Shown here: piece by piece, positions 1-9,262 of the stretch
How positions within the stretch are numbered: the stretch's first letter is position 1
Layout of the letters: each line of letters begins with the position of its first letter
NCBI RefSeq assembly: GCF_007280415.1
Contig: NZ_VKKU01000001.1
Location: 744,001-808,000, forward strand
Origin: Sphingorhabdus contaminans
GTDB lineage: Bacteria; Pseudomonadota; Alphaproteobacteria; Sphingomonadales; Sphingomonadaceae
Length of the DNA stretch: 64,000 nucleotides
Direction: 5' to 3'
The notes under the pieces: model-generated
The model's database searches: none
The model's input: the letters and a program-made list of their open reading frames with translations, nothing else
What the model was told of the DNA's origin: nothing
Made by a program: the position numbers and the translations under genes

Positions 1-848
1 ATGGGACGGTCTGGAATCTGGGTGGCAATGGCAAAAGCACCTTTGTCTGGAAACTGAACCCGGTCGGGTCGCTGGCCAAGGCGCAGATACTCGAAACCGG
101 GCGGGCCAGCTATTTCCACGACTTCACCGCCACGGCACGGCATCTGGTCATCGTTCTGCAACCTTGGGTGCAGGAAGGTTTCAAATTCCCCCTGTCGACG
201 GCGATGGCGTGGAAGCCGGAACTCGGCACACGCATCCTTGTGGTCGACAAGGATGACCTGTCGAAAAAGCGTGTCTTCGAGCTTCCCGCTTTTTCCTTCT
301 TCCATCTGGCCGACGGGTGGGAGGAAAGCGACGGCACAATCCGTTTTGACGGCTGTCTGGAAGAAAATCCGACCTTCGGGCAAATTGCGGCATCGGCCCT
401 TTTGCGTGGGGAATATATCAAGGCACCATCACCGATGCTGACGCAGATCGTTCTTTATCCGGATGGCAGGGCGGATACGAACACCACGCGCATATCCGGC
501 GAGTTTCCGGCGACCGACCGGCGCAGGGCAGGGCAATCGCGGCGCTTTACCACCCATGTCGCAGGGTATCGCCAGACACCTTTTCCCCACGCCATTGCAA
601 CATGGGACTGGGATAAGGGCCGCGATGACAAGCATGATTTCGGCAGCCACCAACTGGTGGAAGAATTTCTCTTTGTGCCGACAGGATCGGGCGAACGCGA
701 CGGGTGGCTGATCGGCACGACGCTGAACCTGAAAGAGCGCAGGACCGAATTGCACCTGTTGAATGCCGGCCGTATTTCGGATGGCCCTCTGGCAACATGG
801 CGCGCGTCCCTGCCGCTACCGCTGACCTTTCACGGGACGATTGCCTGA
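1..848 (+). CDS. Carotenoid oxygenase family protein (3' part)
   Basis: The frame is open from the left edge (first full codon at base 3) to a TGA at 846-848, so the 5' end lies outside the window. The visible ~281 residues resemble carotenoid/stilbene cleavage dioxygenases: an opening GTVWNLG segment, HDFTATARH and FFHLADGWEE, each with a histidine in a context typical of the Fe(II)-binding His residues, and a closing LPLTFHG histidine. The family uses four His ligands to cleave carotenoid or stilbene-type double bonds with O2. An ATG at 168 is internal and follows conserved sequence, so it is not the start. The substrate cannot be told. The stop lies in a palindrome shared with the convergent manC. 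Confidence 0.8.
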   Translation, partial: GTVWNLGGNGKSTFVWKLNPVGSLAKAQILETGRASYFHDFTATARHLVIVLQPWVQEGFKFPLSTAMAWKPELGTRILVVDKDDLSKKRVFELPAFSFFHLADGWEESDGTIRFDGCLEENPTFGQIAASALLRGEYIKAPSPMLTQIVLYPDGRADTNTTRISGEFPATDRRRAGQSRRFTTHVAGYRQTPFPHAIATWDWDKGRDDKHDFGSHQLVEEFLFVPTGSGERDGWLIGTTLNLKERRTELHLLNAGRISDGPLATWRASLPLPLTFHGTIA

Positions 849-865
849 ACCGGTGCGCGGTTCAG
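845..865. terminator. Palindrome over two convergent stop codons
   Basis: CTGAACCG (845-852) and CGGTTCAG (858-865) form a perfect 8-bp stem with a 5-base loop. The TGA of the carotenoid oxygenase gene and the TGA of manC both fall inside the stem. There is no following T-run on either strand, so it may be a weak bidirectional terminator or an RNA 3'-end stabiliser rather than a classical intrinsic terminator. Confidence 0.4.
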
Positions 866-1899
866 TCCTTGGCGAAGTCGCGCACTTTCTGGCTGGTGCC
901 GCGGGGCATGATCAATATTTCGGTGCCATTGGCGACGACAATCAGATTGTCGATGCCATGCACCGAGATGCGCGCGCCGTCGCTATAGACCAGATTGCCG
1001 GTCGAGCCATGGACACGCACTGCGCCGGAAAGGACATTTCCTGCGCTGTCCTTCTCGCCAATTTCGTGCAGCGAATCCCAGCTTCCGACATCCGACCAGC
1101 CCATATGGACAGGGGCGACGGCAACGCGATCGGCCTTTTCCATCACGGCATAGTCGATGCTGTCTGACGGGCAGGCGGCAAAGGCGTCGGGGTCAGGGGT
1201 GATGCGTGCGTCCAGGCGGGTGGCACCGTTCATCGCCTGCTTGCTTTGGGCCAGCATTTCCGGGGCATGGCCGGACAATATCTGCAGATAGATATCCGCG
1301 CGGAACAGGAATATGCCGCCATTCCAGACATGGTCGCCACCGGCGATCATCTGCTGCGCGCGTTCGCTGTCGGGTTTTTCGACGAAGCGGTTCACCTTGC
1401 GCACCGCCGCCGCCAGCTCCGCCTCGTCCATCTTGATATAGCCATAACCGGTTTCCGGGCCGGTCGGGCTGATCCCGTAGGTGGCAAGCCAGCCGTCCTC
1501 GACCAGAGGCAGAAGCGCCGTTGTCGCCGCGTCAAAGGCAGCCGTGTCCTTGATGACATGATCGCTCGGCATGACGAGCAATGTCGCGTCCGGCTGTTTG
1601 ACCGCCAGTGCGGCAAGCGCGATGGCGGGCGCCGTGTTGCGGGCGCAGGGTTCGAGGATTAGCGTAGCATCGCTGACGCCAATTGCCGCCAGCTGCTCCT
1701 CGACCAGATCGGCATGAGCGGCGTTGGCAACGATGATCGGGGCGTCAAAGCGGCTGCGGTCCAGGACGCGCAGGACGGTCAGCTGGAACATCGTATGGTC
1801 GCTCGTCAGCGCCTGAAATTGTTTCGGGCGGTCGGGCGTGGACATCGGCCACAACCGCGTGCCGCCGCCGCCGGACAGGATGACAGGAGTGATCGTCAC
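862..1899 (-). CDS. manC: Mannose-1-phosphate guanylyltransferase
   Basis: Makes GDP-mannose from mannose-1-phosphate and GTP for exopolysaccharide or glycan synthesis. The nucleotidyltransferase signature LSGGGGTRLWPMS sits near the N-terminus, with PKQF following and the sugar-binding NRFVEKP motif mid-protein. At 345 aa it is the single-domain form, without the C-terminal mannose-6-phosphate isomerase cupin of ~470-aa bifunctional enzymes. I chose the GTG at 1899 because GAGG lies five bases upstream and the conserved domain begins immediately after; the longer reading from 1968 adds a non-conserved extension. It diverges from the exopolysaccharide glycosyltransferase gene, consistent with supplying its precursor. 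Confidence 0.88.
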   Translation of the reverse strand: MTITPVILSGGGGTRLWPMSTPDRPKQFQALTSDHTMFQLTVLRVLDRSRFDAPIIVANAAHADLVEEQLAAIGVSDATLILEPCARNTAPAIALAALAVKQPDATLLVMPSDHVIKDTAAFDAATTALLPLVEDGWLATYGISPTGPETGYGYIKMDEAELAAAVRKVNRFVEKPDSERAQQMIAGGDHVWNGGIFLFRADIYLQILSGHAPEMLAQSKQAMNGATRLDARITPDPDAFAACPSDSIDYAVMEKADRVAVAPVHMGWSDVGSWDSLHEIGEKDSAGNVLSGAVRVHGSTGNLVYSDGARISVHGIDNLIVVANGTEILIMPRGTSQKVRDFAKD

Positions 1900-2068
1900 T
1901 TTTACCTCGATTATGCTTGCGCGATACCGATTGCTATCGCTGATGAAAGGTTCATCGTCAAACCGCAAAAAACCGCTTTGTTCCAGAAACTTGGAATAGA
2001 GGTGTAAAATTAATCGACACTTTACCTTTGGCCGTTAAAAAATCCGACATGTAAGGTGAACCGGCGGC

Positions 2069-3457
2069 ATGATCAGGCTTTTCAAACATTATATACCCTA
2101 TGCGGTCCTGTTTCTCGCGCTGATCGACTTTTGCCTTTTGGTTGTCGCAGCGGAAACGGCATGGGTTATCCGGGCGAACCAGATCGGGATGCATGTCGAC
2201 TATATCGGCAACCGTTTCGGGCAGTTACTGACCTTTGCCGCCTCGGTCCATATCGCCGGCATGGCGGTGGGGGTCTATGGACCCGATGCGTTGCAGTCGC
2301 TCCGCTTCGCCATTGCGCGCCTCTTGGTGGCGGTATCACTGGGGGTTATTTTCCAGTCGGTCATGGCCTTCGCCTTTCCCGGGCTGACGCTCTGGCGGTC
2401 CAATTCGCTGTACGCGATGATCCTCGCGTTCCTGTTTCTCGCCACCAGCCGCGCCATTCTCGGCAGCCTGATTGGCGGGGAAAGCTTCAAGCGGCGGTTG
2501 CTGGTTCTGGGCGCTGGCCGCCGGGCGCAGCGGATCAAGGATCTGGAGGCAAAGCCGGGATCGGGCTTCGTCGTCGTCGGCTTCATCGCCATGGACGAAA
2601 ACAAGCGCGTCATCCCCGAGGCGATCAACCGCAGTGCGATCTACAATCTGTCGGATTTTGTCGTCAAACTGGGCACCAGCGAAGTCGTTCTGGCGCTGGA
2701 AGAGCGGCGCAACGCGCTGCCGCTGGATGACCTGTTGCGGATCAAGACCACCGGCGTGCACGTCAATGACATTTCCACCTTTCTGGAACGCGAAACCGGA
2801 CGTGTCGATCTGGACAGCGTCAATCCAAGCTGGCTGATTTTCTCGGACGGATTTTCGTCGGGCCGCCGTTTATCGGGCATTGCCAAGCGATTGTTCGACG
2901 TCGCGGCGAGCTCGCTTCTGCTGTTTCTGACCGCGCCGATCATCTTTTTGTTCGCCCTGCTGATCAAGCTAGAAAGCAAGGGACCGGCATTTTACCGGCA
3001 GGTCCGCGTCGGCCTGTTCGGACAGCCGTATACCGTCCTCAAACTCCGGTCGATGCGCACCGATGCCGAGGCAGAGGGTGTCGCCAAATGGGCCGAAAAA
3101 AATGACCCCCGCATCACTAAAGTTGGCCGTTTCATCCGCAAGGTGCGGATCGACGAACTGCCCCAAACCTGGAATGTGCTGAAGGGCGAAATGAGCTTTG
3201 TCGGCCCGCGTCCGGAGCGTCCGGAATTTGTCGCCGACCTGGAACAGCAACTATCCTATTATGCCGAACGCCACATGGTGAAGCCGGGCATTACAGGATG
3301 GGCACAGATCAACTATCCCTATGGCGCGTCGAAGGCCGATGCGCAGCATAAGCTGGAATATGATCTTTATTATGCGAAAAACTATACGCCCTTCCTTGAT
3401 CTGCTGATCCTGCTGCAGACCATCCGCGTCGTCATCTGGCCCGAGGGTGCCCGTTGA
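2069..3457 (+). CDS. XrtA/PEP-CTERM-type exopolysaccharide sugar-phosphate transferase
   Basis: A 462-aa polyprenyl glycosylphosphotransferase that would load the first sugar-1-phosphate onto undecaprenyl phosphate at the inner membrane. The N-terminal ~120 residues hold several membrane segments, followed by a nucleotide-binding-like domain and a last membrane helix at KRLFDVAASSLLLFL. The C-terminal bacterial sugar transferase domain shows KLRSMRTDAE, DELPQTWNVLKGEMSFVGPRP and KPGITGWAQINYPYG. Being first in a run with PrsK, PrsR and PrsT matches the TIGR03013 family tied to XrtA exosortase/PEP-CTERM loci. Its TGA overlaps the ATG of prsK by one base. Confidence 0.88.
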   Translation: MIRLFKHYIPYAVLFLALIDFCLLVVAAETAWVIRANQIGMHVDYIGNRFGQLLTFAASVHIAGMAVGVYGPDALQSLRFAIARLLVAVSLGVIFQSVMAFAFPGLTLWRSNSLYAMILAFLFLATSRAILGSLIGGESFKRRLLVLGAGRRAQRIKDLEAKPGSGFVVVGFIAMDENKRVIPEAINRSAIYNLSDFVVKLGTSEVVLALEERRNALPLDDLLRIKTTGVHVNDISTFLERETGRVDLDSVNPSWLIFSDGFSSGRRLSGIAKRLFDVAASSLLLFLTAPIIFLFALLIKLESKGPAFYRQVRVGLFGQPYTVLKLRSMRTDAEAEGVAKWAEKNDPRITKVGRFIRKVRIDELPQTWNVLKGEMSFVGPRPERPEFVADLEQQLSYYAERHMVKPGITGWAQINYPYGASKADAQHKLEYDLYYAKNYTPFLDLLILLQTIRVVIWPEGAR

Positions 3458-5550
3458 TGGAGACGGTGCTGCCCTTCATCGGATTTTGGGGACATGCGGC
3501 GGTTGCCTTTGCCTATGCCGCCCTCGCAATCTGGCTGCTCCACAAATATGGAACCCGCAACCGGCAACAGGTGATGCTGATCGCGGCCATGGCGCTGACC
3601 GCACTATGGGGGATTATATCCACGGTAGCCGGGCCGCTCAGCCTCGCGGCGTTGTGCGCGGAAAGCGCGCGTAACCTTGCCTGGCTATGCTTCATGTTTT
3701 TCCTGCTGCGCAGTGGTGAGGGACGGGAACAGCCGCGCACCATCAACATGATTTACGGCGTCCTGCTGGTTGTATTGCTGTTCCAGCCTGTCAACGACAC
3801 GGCCGTCGCGATTTTCGGCAACGCCAGTAACGGGGCCGACCTTGCCACCCAGTCGGCAATGACCATGCGCATGATCTATGCGGTCGGCGCACTGGTGGTC
3901 GTGCATAATCTCTATACCGTTTCCGCGCCGGAAGCGCGCTGGGGCATCAGCCTTCCGATGGCGGCGCTTGCGGCCATGTGGACCTATGACCTCAATCTGT
4001 ACACCATCAGCTATCTGACCTCGGCACCGTCCGACGAACTGGTCCAAACCCGCGGTTTTGCAACCGCCGTGCTCGCCCCTGTGTTCGTCATGGCAGCAAA
4101 GCGCAACAGCAACTGGGGCATCCGCCTGTCCCGTTCGGTTGCGTTCCAGTCCGTTTCGCTGGTCGCCATTGGTGTCTACATGCTGGGCATGGTCGTGCTT
4201 GCGACGGCGCTGGAGCTTGTGGGCGGCACCTATGTGCGTCTCGCGCAGATATCGCTGATCTTCGGGATGTCGCTGGCCGCGCTGCTGATCCTTCCGTCGG
4301 GCCGGTTCAAAAGCTGGCTGCGCGTGGTCATCGCCAAGAATTTCTTCCAGCACCGCTATGACTACCGATCCGAATGGATGCGTTTTGCCGATACAATCGG
4401 CTTTCCGTCAAAGGAGGCCGCGCCATTCTACGAGCGTGTCGTCAAATCGCTGGCCGACATTTTTGACAGCCCCGGCGGCTTGCTGCTGGTCCCCGACGAT
4501 GAAGGACGCCTGACCTTGCAGGCGCGCTGGAACTGGGCGACTGCGGATGTGCCCGCCAATTGCGTCACGTCGCAGACAATGCCTTTTTTCGAATCCACCG
4601 GCCATATCGTGTCGATGGACGAGGTGAGGGCGGGGACGGACGAACGTTGCGACCCGCGTGCCGTGCCGCAATGGCTGTATGACGAACCCCATGCATGGGC
4701 GGTGGTGCCGCTCGTCCATTTTGGAAAGCTGGCCGGGCTTGTCATACTGGCACGTCCACGCCTGCCGCGTGCATTGGACTGGGAAGACCTGGATATGCTG
4801 CGCGTCGTCGGTCGCCAGTTGGCGAGCTATCTGGCGGAAGCGGCAAGCCAGCAGGCCCTCGCTGAAAGCCAGCAATTCGAACAGTTCAACCGCCGCTTTG
4901 CGTTTGTCGCGCATGACATCAAAAATCTGGTGAGCCAGTTGAGCATATTGGCGCGCAACGCCGAACGCCATGCCGATAAGCCCGAATTTCGCGCCGATAT
5001 GATCGACACTCTCCGGTCTTCCGTCGACAAGATGAACGAGCTGCTGGCCCGGCTGTCGCAGCATAACAAATCGCGCCATTCCCTGCCGGTCGTGATCGAT
5101 ATTGGCGAGGCGGTGATGAAGGCGGTTCACGACAAACGCCTGATCTATCCCATCGATGCGCAGTTGAAGCCCGGCCTGTTTGCGACCGCCGACCCGGCGC
5201 GGGTGGAAACGATCATCGGGCATCTGGTGCAGAATGCGATCGAAGCTACGCTGGACGGCTCACCCGTCCGGATCAACTGCCGCAAGCAGGGCAATGATGT
5301 TGCGGTGAATATCACCGACACCGGCGTCGGCATGACCGAGGCATTTATTTCCAACCATCTGTTCAAGCCGTTCGAATCCACCAAAGAAGGCGGGTTCGGG
5401 ATCGGGGCCTATGAGGCACGTGCACTGGCCGTCTCGATGGGCGGGCAATTGCGGGTTGAAAGCCGCGTGGGCAAGGGCACGACCTTTACACTGTTGCTGC
5501 CAATCGCCGATGAAAAAGACAATCAAATCTCCATGGAAGAGGCCGCCTGA
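3457..5550 (+). CDS. prsK: PEP-CTERM system sensor histidine kinase PrsK
   Basis: A 697-aa membrane histidine kinase. The N-terminal ~280 residues are strongly hydrophobic with about eight membrane segments, followed by a GAF-like region and a C-terminal kinase core. The phosphoacceptor is His486 in the box AHDIKN. The ATPase shows the N box HLVQNAIEAT, DTGVGM, and the G2 box GGFGIGAYEA. ATG 3457 overlaps the preceding stop (TGATG), implying translational coupling. The gene pairs with prsR immediately downstream. Family knowledge ties PrsK/PrsR to control of exopolysaccharide and PEP-CTERM protein genes; the signal sensed is unknown. Confidence 0.87.
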   Translation: METVLPFIGFWGHAAVAFAYAALAIWLLHKYGTRNRQQVMLIAAMALTALWGIISTVAGPLSLAALCAESARNLAWLCFMFFLLRSGEGREQPRTINMIYGVLLVVLLFQPVNDTAVAIFGNASNGADLATQSAMTMRMIYAVGALVVVHNLYTVSAPEARWGISLPMAALAAMWTYDLNLYTISYLTSAPSDELVQTRGFATAVLAPVFVMAAKRNSNWGIRLSRSVAFQSVSLVAIGVYMLGMVVLATALELVGGTYVRLAQISLIFGMSLAALLILPSGRFKSWLRVVIAKNFFQHRYDYRSEWMRFADTIGFPSKEAAPFYERVVKSLADIFDSPGGLLLVPDDEGRLTLQARWNWATADVPANCVTSQTMPFFESTGHIVSMDEVRAGTDERCDPRAVPQWLYDEPHAWAVVPLVHFGKLAGLVILARPRLPRALDWEDLDMLRVVGRQLASYLAEAASQQALAESQQFEQFNRRFAFVAHDIKNLVSQLSILARNAERHADKPEFRADMIDTLRSSVDKMNELLARLSQHNKSRHSLPVVIDIGEAVMKAVHDKRLIYPIDAQLKPGLFATADPARVETIIGHLVQNAIEATLDGSPVRINCRKQGNDVAVNITDTGVGMTEAFISNHLFKPFESTKEGGFGIGAYEARALAVSMGGQLRVESRVGKGTTFTLLLPIADEKDNQISMEEAA

Positions 5551-5552
5551 AA

Positions 5553-6914
5553 ATGATGGACGTGCGCCAAAAGCTGCTCATTGTCGAAGATGATCTGGGG
5601 CTGCAAAAGCAGTTGAAATGGTCCTATGAAGACTTCGAAGTCTATTGCGCGTCCAACCGTGACGAGGCGATGGCCCTGCTGCGGTCGGAAGAGCCCGATG
5701 TCGTGACGCTTGATCTGGGCCTTCCGCCCGATCCCGATGGCGTGACCGAAGGATTTGCGGTGCTCGACGAAATGCTCAAGCTCAAGCCCGATACCAAGGT
5801 GATCGTCGCGTCGGGCCATGGCGCAAAGGAAAGCGCGCTGCGGGCGATATCGGCAGGGGCGTGGGATTTCTACCAGAAGCCCGTGGACATTGATGAGCTG
5901 CACCTGATCGTCAAACGCGCATTCCATGTGCGCAGTCTGGAGTTGCAGAACGAACTGCTGCAGCAACCCGATGCCGATGGCGAGGTTCTGCTGGGCTCCA
6001 TCATTTCGGGATCGCCCGAGATGGTGAAGGTTGCCCGCACCATTGAACGTGTCGCACCGACGGGCGTTTCGGTCATGCTGCTGGGTGCCAGCGGCACAGG
6101 TAAGGAATTGCTCGCCCGCGGTCTGCACAATGCAAGCAACCGTGCGGACAAGCCTTTTGTTGCCATCAACTGCGGTGCGATTCCGGAAAATCTGCTGGAA
6201 TCCGAATTGTTCGGTCATGAAAAAGGTGCCTTTACCGGCGCTGTAAAAACAACCGAGGGCAAGATTGAAATCGCCAATGGCGGAACGCTTTTCCTGGATG
6301 AAGTCGGCGACATCCCTCTGCCGCTTCAGGTCAAGCTGCTCCGCTTTTTGCAGGAACGGACGATTGAGCGGATCGGTGGACGCAAGCCTATTCCGGTCGA
6401 TGTGCGCGTGGTGTGCGCCACGCACCGCAATCTCAACCAGATGATTGTCGACCAGAGCTTCCGCGAAGATCTCTATTACCGTCTGGCAGAGGTAACGGTC
6501 ACGATACCGAGCCTGATCGAACGTTCGGGCGATGCAGTGTTGCTGGCAAAATATTTTGTAAGCCGCTTCGCACGTGAAATGAACCCCGCAATCAAGGGGA
6601 TGTCCGCAAGCGCCCTTGCTGCCATCGATCATTGGTCATGGCCGGGCAATGTCCGCGAACTGGAAAACCGTGTGAAGCGCGCCGTCATCATGGCTGACGG
6701 AAAATTTGTCACCGCCGACGATCTCGATTTCGGGGACGAGGATGAAGACGAACTGTTGCTGAACCTGAAGGCGGCACGTGAAGCGGCCGACCGCAAGGCG
6801 ATCAAGCGCGCCATTGCACGCACGGAAGGGAATATTTCGGGGGCTGCCAAGCTGCTCGGGATCAGTCGTCCGACATTATACGATTTGCTCAAGCAATACG
6901 ACCTACAGGTCTGA
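5553..6914 (+). CDS. prsR: PEP-CTERM sigma54-dependent response regulator PrsR
   Basis: A 453-aa NtrC-type activator: receiver domain with VTLDLGLPP as phosphorylation site and a conserved IK-type segment replaced by YQKPVD; AAA+ domain with Walker A GASGTGKE, an intact sigma54-contact loop EKGAFTGA, Walker B GGTLFLDEVGD and PGNVRELEN; C-terminal Fis-type helix-turn-helix (GAAKLLGISRPTLYDLL). It starts two bases after the prsK stop (ATG 5553; ATG 5556 is equally possible). The cognate kinase is PrsK. The intact GAFTGA loop indicates a real sigma54 activator, unlike the degenerate paralogue at 23.4-24.9 kb. Confidence 0.88.
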   Translation: MMDVRQKLLIVEDDLGLQKQLKWSYEDFEVYCASNRDEAMALLRSEEPDVVTLDLGLPPDPDGVTEGFAVLDEMLKLKPDTKVIVASGHGAKESALRAISAGAWDFYQKPVDIDELHLIVKRAFHVRSLELQNELLQQPDADGEVLLGSIISGSPEMVKVARTIERVAPTGVSVMLLGASGTGKELLARGLHNASNRADKPFVAINCGAIPENLLESELFGHEKGAFTGAVKTTEGKIEIANGGTLFLDEVGDIPLPLQVKLLRFLQERTIERIGGRKPIPVDVRVVCATHRNLNQMIVDQSFREDLYYRLAEVTVTIPSLIERSGDAVLLAKYFVSRFAREMNPAIKGMSASALAAIDHWSWPGNVRELENRVKRAVIMADGKFVTADDLDFGDEDEDELLLNLKAAREAADRKAIKRAIARTEGNISGAAKLLGISRPTLYDLLKQYDLQV

Positions 6915-6927
6915 CCGGGTCAGGCCG

Positions 6928-8892
6928 GTGTCCCGCAAACTCCTCTTTTCCCTTGTGGCGGTGGCGGCGCTGGCGGTCCTTGGCGGCTTGCTCTGGATGC
7001 AGGGCAGCGGTCCGCAGTCGGGCGCAGGGTACAGGGCAGAGGCGCAGGCCTTTTTGCAGCAGGGTGATTTGCGGTCGGCGCGCGTTGCCCTGATGAACGC
7101 CGCAAAGGCGGAACCCGATAATGTCGAAACATATCTGACCCAGGCGAAGGTATCGCTCGACCTGTTTGATTCCGCAGGCGCGCTCGCTGCGCTGAACCGC
7201 GCGCAGGCGCTGGGCGCATCAAAGGGCGCCACCGCGCATTTGTGGGGCCATGCCTATTGGCTCGAAGGGGAGCTGGATTCAGCGCAAGCCGCGCTGCAAC
7301 GTCCCGACATTCCGGACCGCAATCAAGCATATGCCTTGCGCATCGCGGCCCGTGTCGCGATGGACAAGGGCGATCTTGCACAGGCGCAATCCTATTTTGA
7401 TGCCGGATTGCAGATGGCGCCCAGGGATAGCCAGCTTTGGACCGACCTCGCGCGGCTCCGCTTCGTGCAGGCAGACCAGAAGGGCGCGATTGAAGCCGTT
7501 GACTATGCGTTCAAGCTGGATCCCCAAAATGTACGCGCGCTGGAATTTCGTGGGCGGCTGATGCGCTCGCAATTCGGTGTCGTGGCCTCGCTCCCCTGGT
7601 TTGAACGCGGGCTGCAACTGAACCCTGTCGATGTACCCTTGCTGGAAGAATATGGCCTCAGCCTCGGCGATGCGGGACGTTATCGGGACATGCTGGCCGT
7701 CGCGCGTAAAATCATCAGCCTCGACCGCAACAATTCCAAGGCCTATTATATGCAGGCCGTACTGGCCGCGCGGGCAGGCGAATATGAACTGGCGAGCCGG
7801 ATATTGCCGAAAGCCGGACCGAATTTCGCCCAGGTCCCCGCCGCCATGCTACTCAATGCGATCTGCGCCTATGAGCTCGGCAATTACAACAAGGCGGTCG
7901 ACCATTTGCAGGAACTGCTCGGACTGCAACCCCGCAACCGGCGCGTCCGCATGTTGCTGGCGCAGGCGTTGTACCGTGCCGGGGACCCGCTGGGCGCGCT
8001 GGATACGATCCGGGAAATCGCATCCCGCCCCGATGCCGATAGCTACAGCCTGATTCTGACCGCGCGCGCATTTGAAGCGAGCGACCAGCCGTTACGGGCA
8101 TCAGCGCCGTTGGATGACGGGGCATTGGCGACCTTCCGTCCTGCGCTGCCGCTGCCCGAACCCATTTCTTTGGAGGCGGCCGCCTTTGAGGCACAGCGCG
8201 ACCCGAACAATGCGCGCATTGTCTTGCCCTATATCCGGTTGCTGGCGGCCGAGGGGAATAATGATGCGGCATGGGGCGAAGCCGTGCGCCTGCAAAAGGC
8301 CAATCCGGGCGTTGCCGATGCGCATGTCATTGTCGGCGATATCGAAATGGCGCTGGGCAACACAGCGGCCGCCCTGGCTGCCTATGAACAGGCGCGGCAG
8401 ATCAGCTTTACCGAACCGGTCATGCTGCGCCTTGTCGATGCGCTTGTGCGGCTGGACCGTCAGAAGGATGCCGGCGAAACCCTGTCTGCCTATTTACAGT
8501 TTAACCCGACCAACCTGACGGCGCTGCGCCTTTCTGGCTATCGCCACCTAGATACCGGGAACTGGACCGATGCCATTCGCATGCTGGAACGTGTGCGCAA
8601 GCGGCTGGGGAATAATGACGCCATCCTGCTCGCCAATCTTGCGCGGTCTTATGCAGGGGCGGGGCAAATGGAACGGGCGATCGGCTATGCCCGGACGGCT
8701 TATGATATAGCCCCCGCCAATGCGATGGTGACCAAGATTTACGGACAGCTTGAGCTGAAACGGGGCAAGCGGCCAAAGGCCGCCGTGGAGTTGCTGCAAA
8801 AGGCCCGTTCGATGATGCCGGATAATCAGGAAGTCGCCGCGCAGCTCAGGCGCGCGGTCGCAATCTATCAGAAATCAGCAGAGCGCCAATAG
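6928..8892 (+). CDS. prsT: PEP-CTERM system TPR-repeat protein PrsT
   Basis: A 654-aa protein with an N-terminal membrane anchor or signal (LLFSLVAVAALAVLGGLLW) followed by many TPR-like helical repeats, for example AEPDNVETYLTQAK and LDPQNVRALEFRGR. It probably works as a periplasmic scaffold for exopolysaccharide or PEP-CTERM machinery. The GTG at 6928 is taken as start because the signal/anchor begins just after it; upstream in-frame codons overlap prsR and read out of its frame. It lies 13 bp after prsR, and its last 18 bases overlap the end of the convergent GntR gene. The family (TIGR02917) is known from XrtA loci; biochemical function is unproven. Confidence 0.83.
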   Translation: MSRKLLFSLVAVAALAVLGGLLWMQGSGPQSGAGYRAEAQAFLQQGDLRSARVALMNAAKAEPDNVETYLTQAKVSLDLFDSAGALAALNRAQALGASKGATAHLWGHAYWLEGELDSAQAALQRPDIPDRNQAYALRIAARVAMDKGDLAQAQSYFDAGLQMAPRDSQLWTDLARLRFVQADQKGAIEAVDYAFKLDPQNVRALEFRGRLMRSQFGVVASLPWFERGLQLNPVDVPLLEEYGLSLGDAGRYRDMLAVARKIISLDRNNSKAYYMQAVLAARAGEYELASRILPKAGPNFAQVPAAMLLNAICAYELGNYNKAVDHLQELLGLQPRNRRVRMLLAQALYRAGDPLGALDTIREIASRPDADSYSLILTARAFEASDQPLRASAPLDDGALATFRPALPLPEPISLEAAAFEAQRDPNNARIVLPYIRLLAAEGNNDAAWGEAVRLQKANPGVADAHVIVGDIEMALGNTAAALAAYEQARQISFTEPVMLRLVDALVRLDRQKDAGETLSAYLQFNPTNLTALRLSGYRHLDTGNWTDAIRMLERVRKRLGNNDAILLANLARSYAGAGQMERAIGYARTAYDIAPANAMVTKIYGQLELKRGKRPKAAVELLQKARSMMPDNQEVAAQLRRAVAIYQKSAERQ

Positions 8893-9216
8893 TTCGGCAG
8901 GATCGACACCGGCGCGCTGCATCTGCGCTTTGACGTCGGGCCATACATTTTTGACGAAATGTTCGCGTTCGAAACTGCGCAATTTGGCAACCGCGCCACC
9001 TGCGACAAACAGGCCGACGCCGCGTTTCACGTCGACCAGACCGCTGTCCTGAAACAACTGATAGGCTTTTGCAACGGTCAGGGGGTTCGCACCCTGATCG
9101 GCGGCAAAGGCGCGGACGGAAGGCAGCATGTCGCCTTCCTTATACTCGCCGTCGAGGATCGCCGCGGCGATAACGTCGCGTAATTTCAGGTAAACCGGTT
9201 TTGCATCGCTTTTCAT
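8875..9216 (-). CDS. GntR family regulator, short YtrA-like type
   Basis: A 113-aa regulator made almost only of a GntR winged helix-turn-helix (YLKLRDVIAAAILDGEYKEGDMLPSVRAFA, then NPLTVAKAYQLFQDSGLV) with a short C-terminal tail instead of a large effector domain, as in the YtrA subfamily. Start ATG 9216 has AAGG five bases upstream. YtrA-type regulators usually control an adjacent transporter operon, but here the neighbours are prsT (convergent, overlapping) and a nitroreductase upstream on the same strand, so the target is unclear. A palindrome just upstream may be its own operator. Confidence 0.8.
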   Translation of the reverse strand: MKSDAKPVYLKLRDVIAAAILDGEYKEGDMLPSVRAFAADQGANPLTVAKAYQLFQDSGLVDVKRGVGLFVAGGAVAKLRSFEREHFVKNVWPDVKAQMQRAGVDPAELLALC

Positions 9217-9224
9217 CGCAACCT

Positions 9225-9242
9225 TACTGCCATAATACAGTA
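9225..9242. promoter_or_regulatory. Candidate GntR operator
   Basis: TACTG (9225-9229) and CAGTA (9238-9242) are inverted half-sites separated by eight bases, ending nine bases before the GntR start codon. The position suits autorepression by the YtrA-like protein. The half-sites are short, so chance is possible. Confidence 0.3.
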
Positions 9243-9262
9243 GGGCGCGTCAAGTTTTGCGT

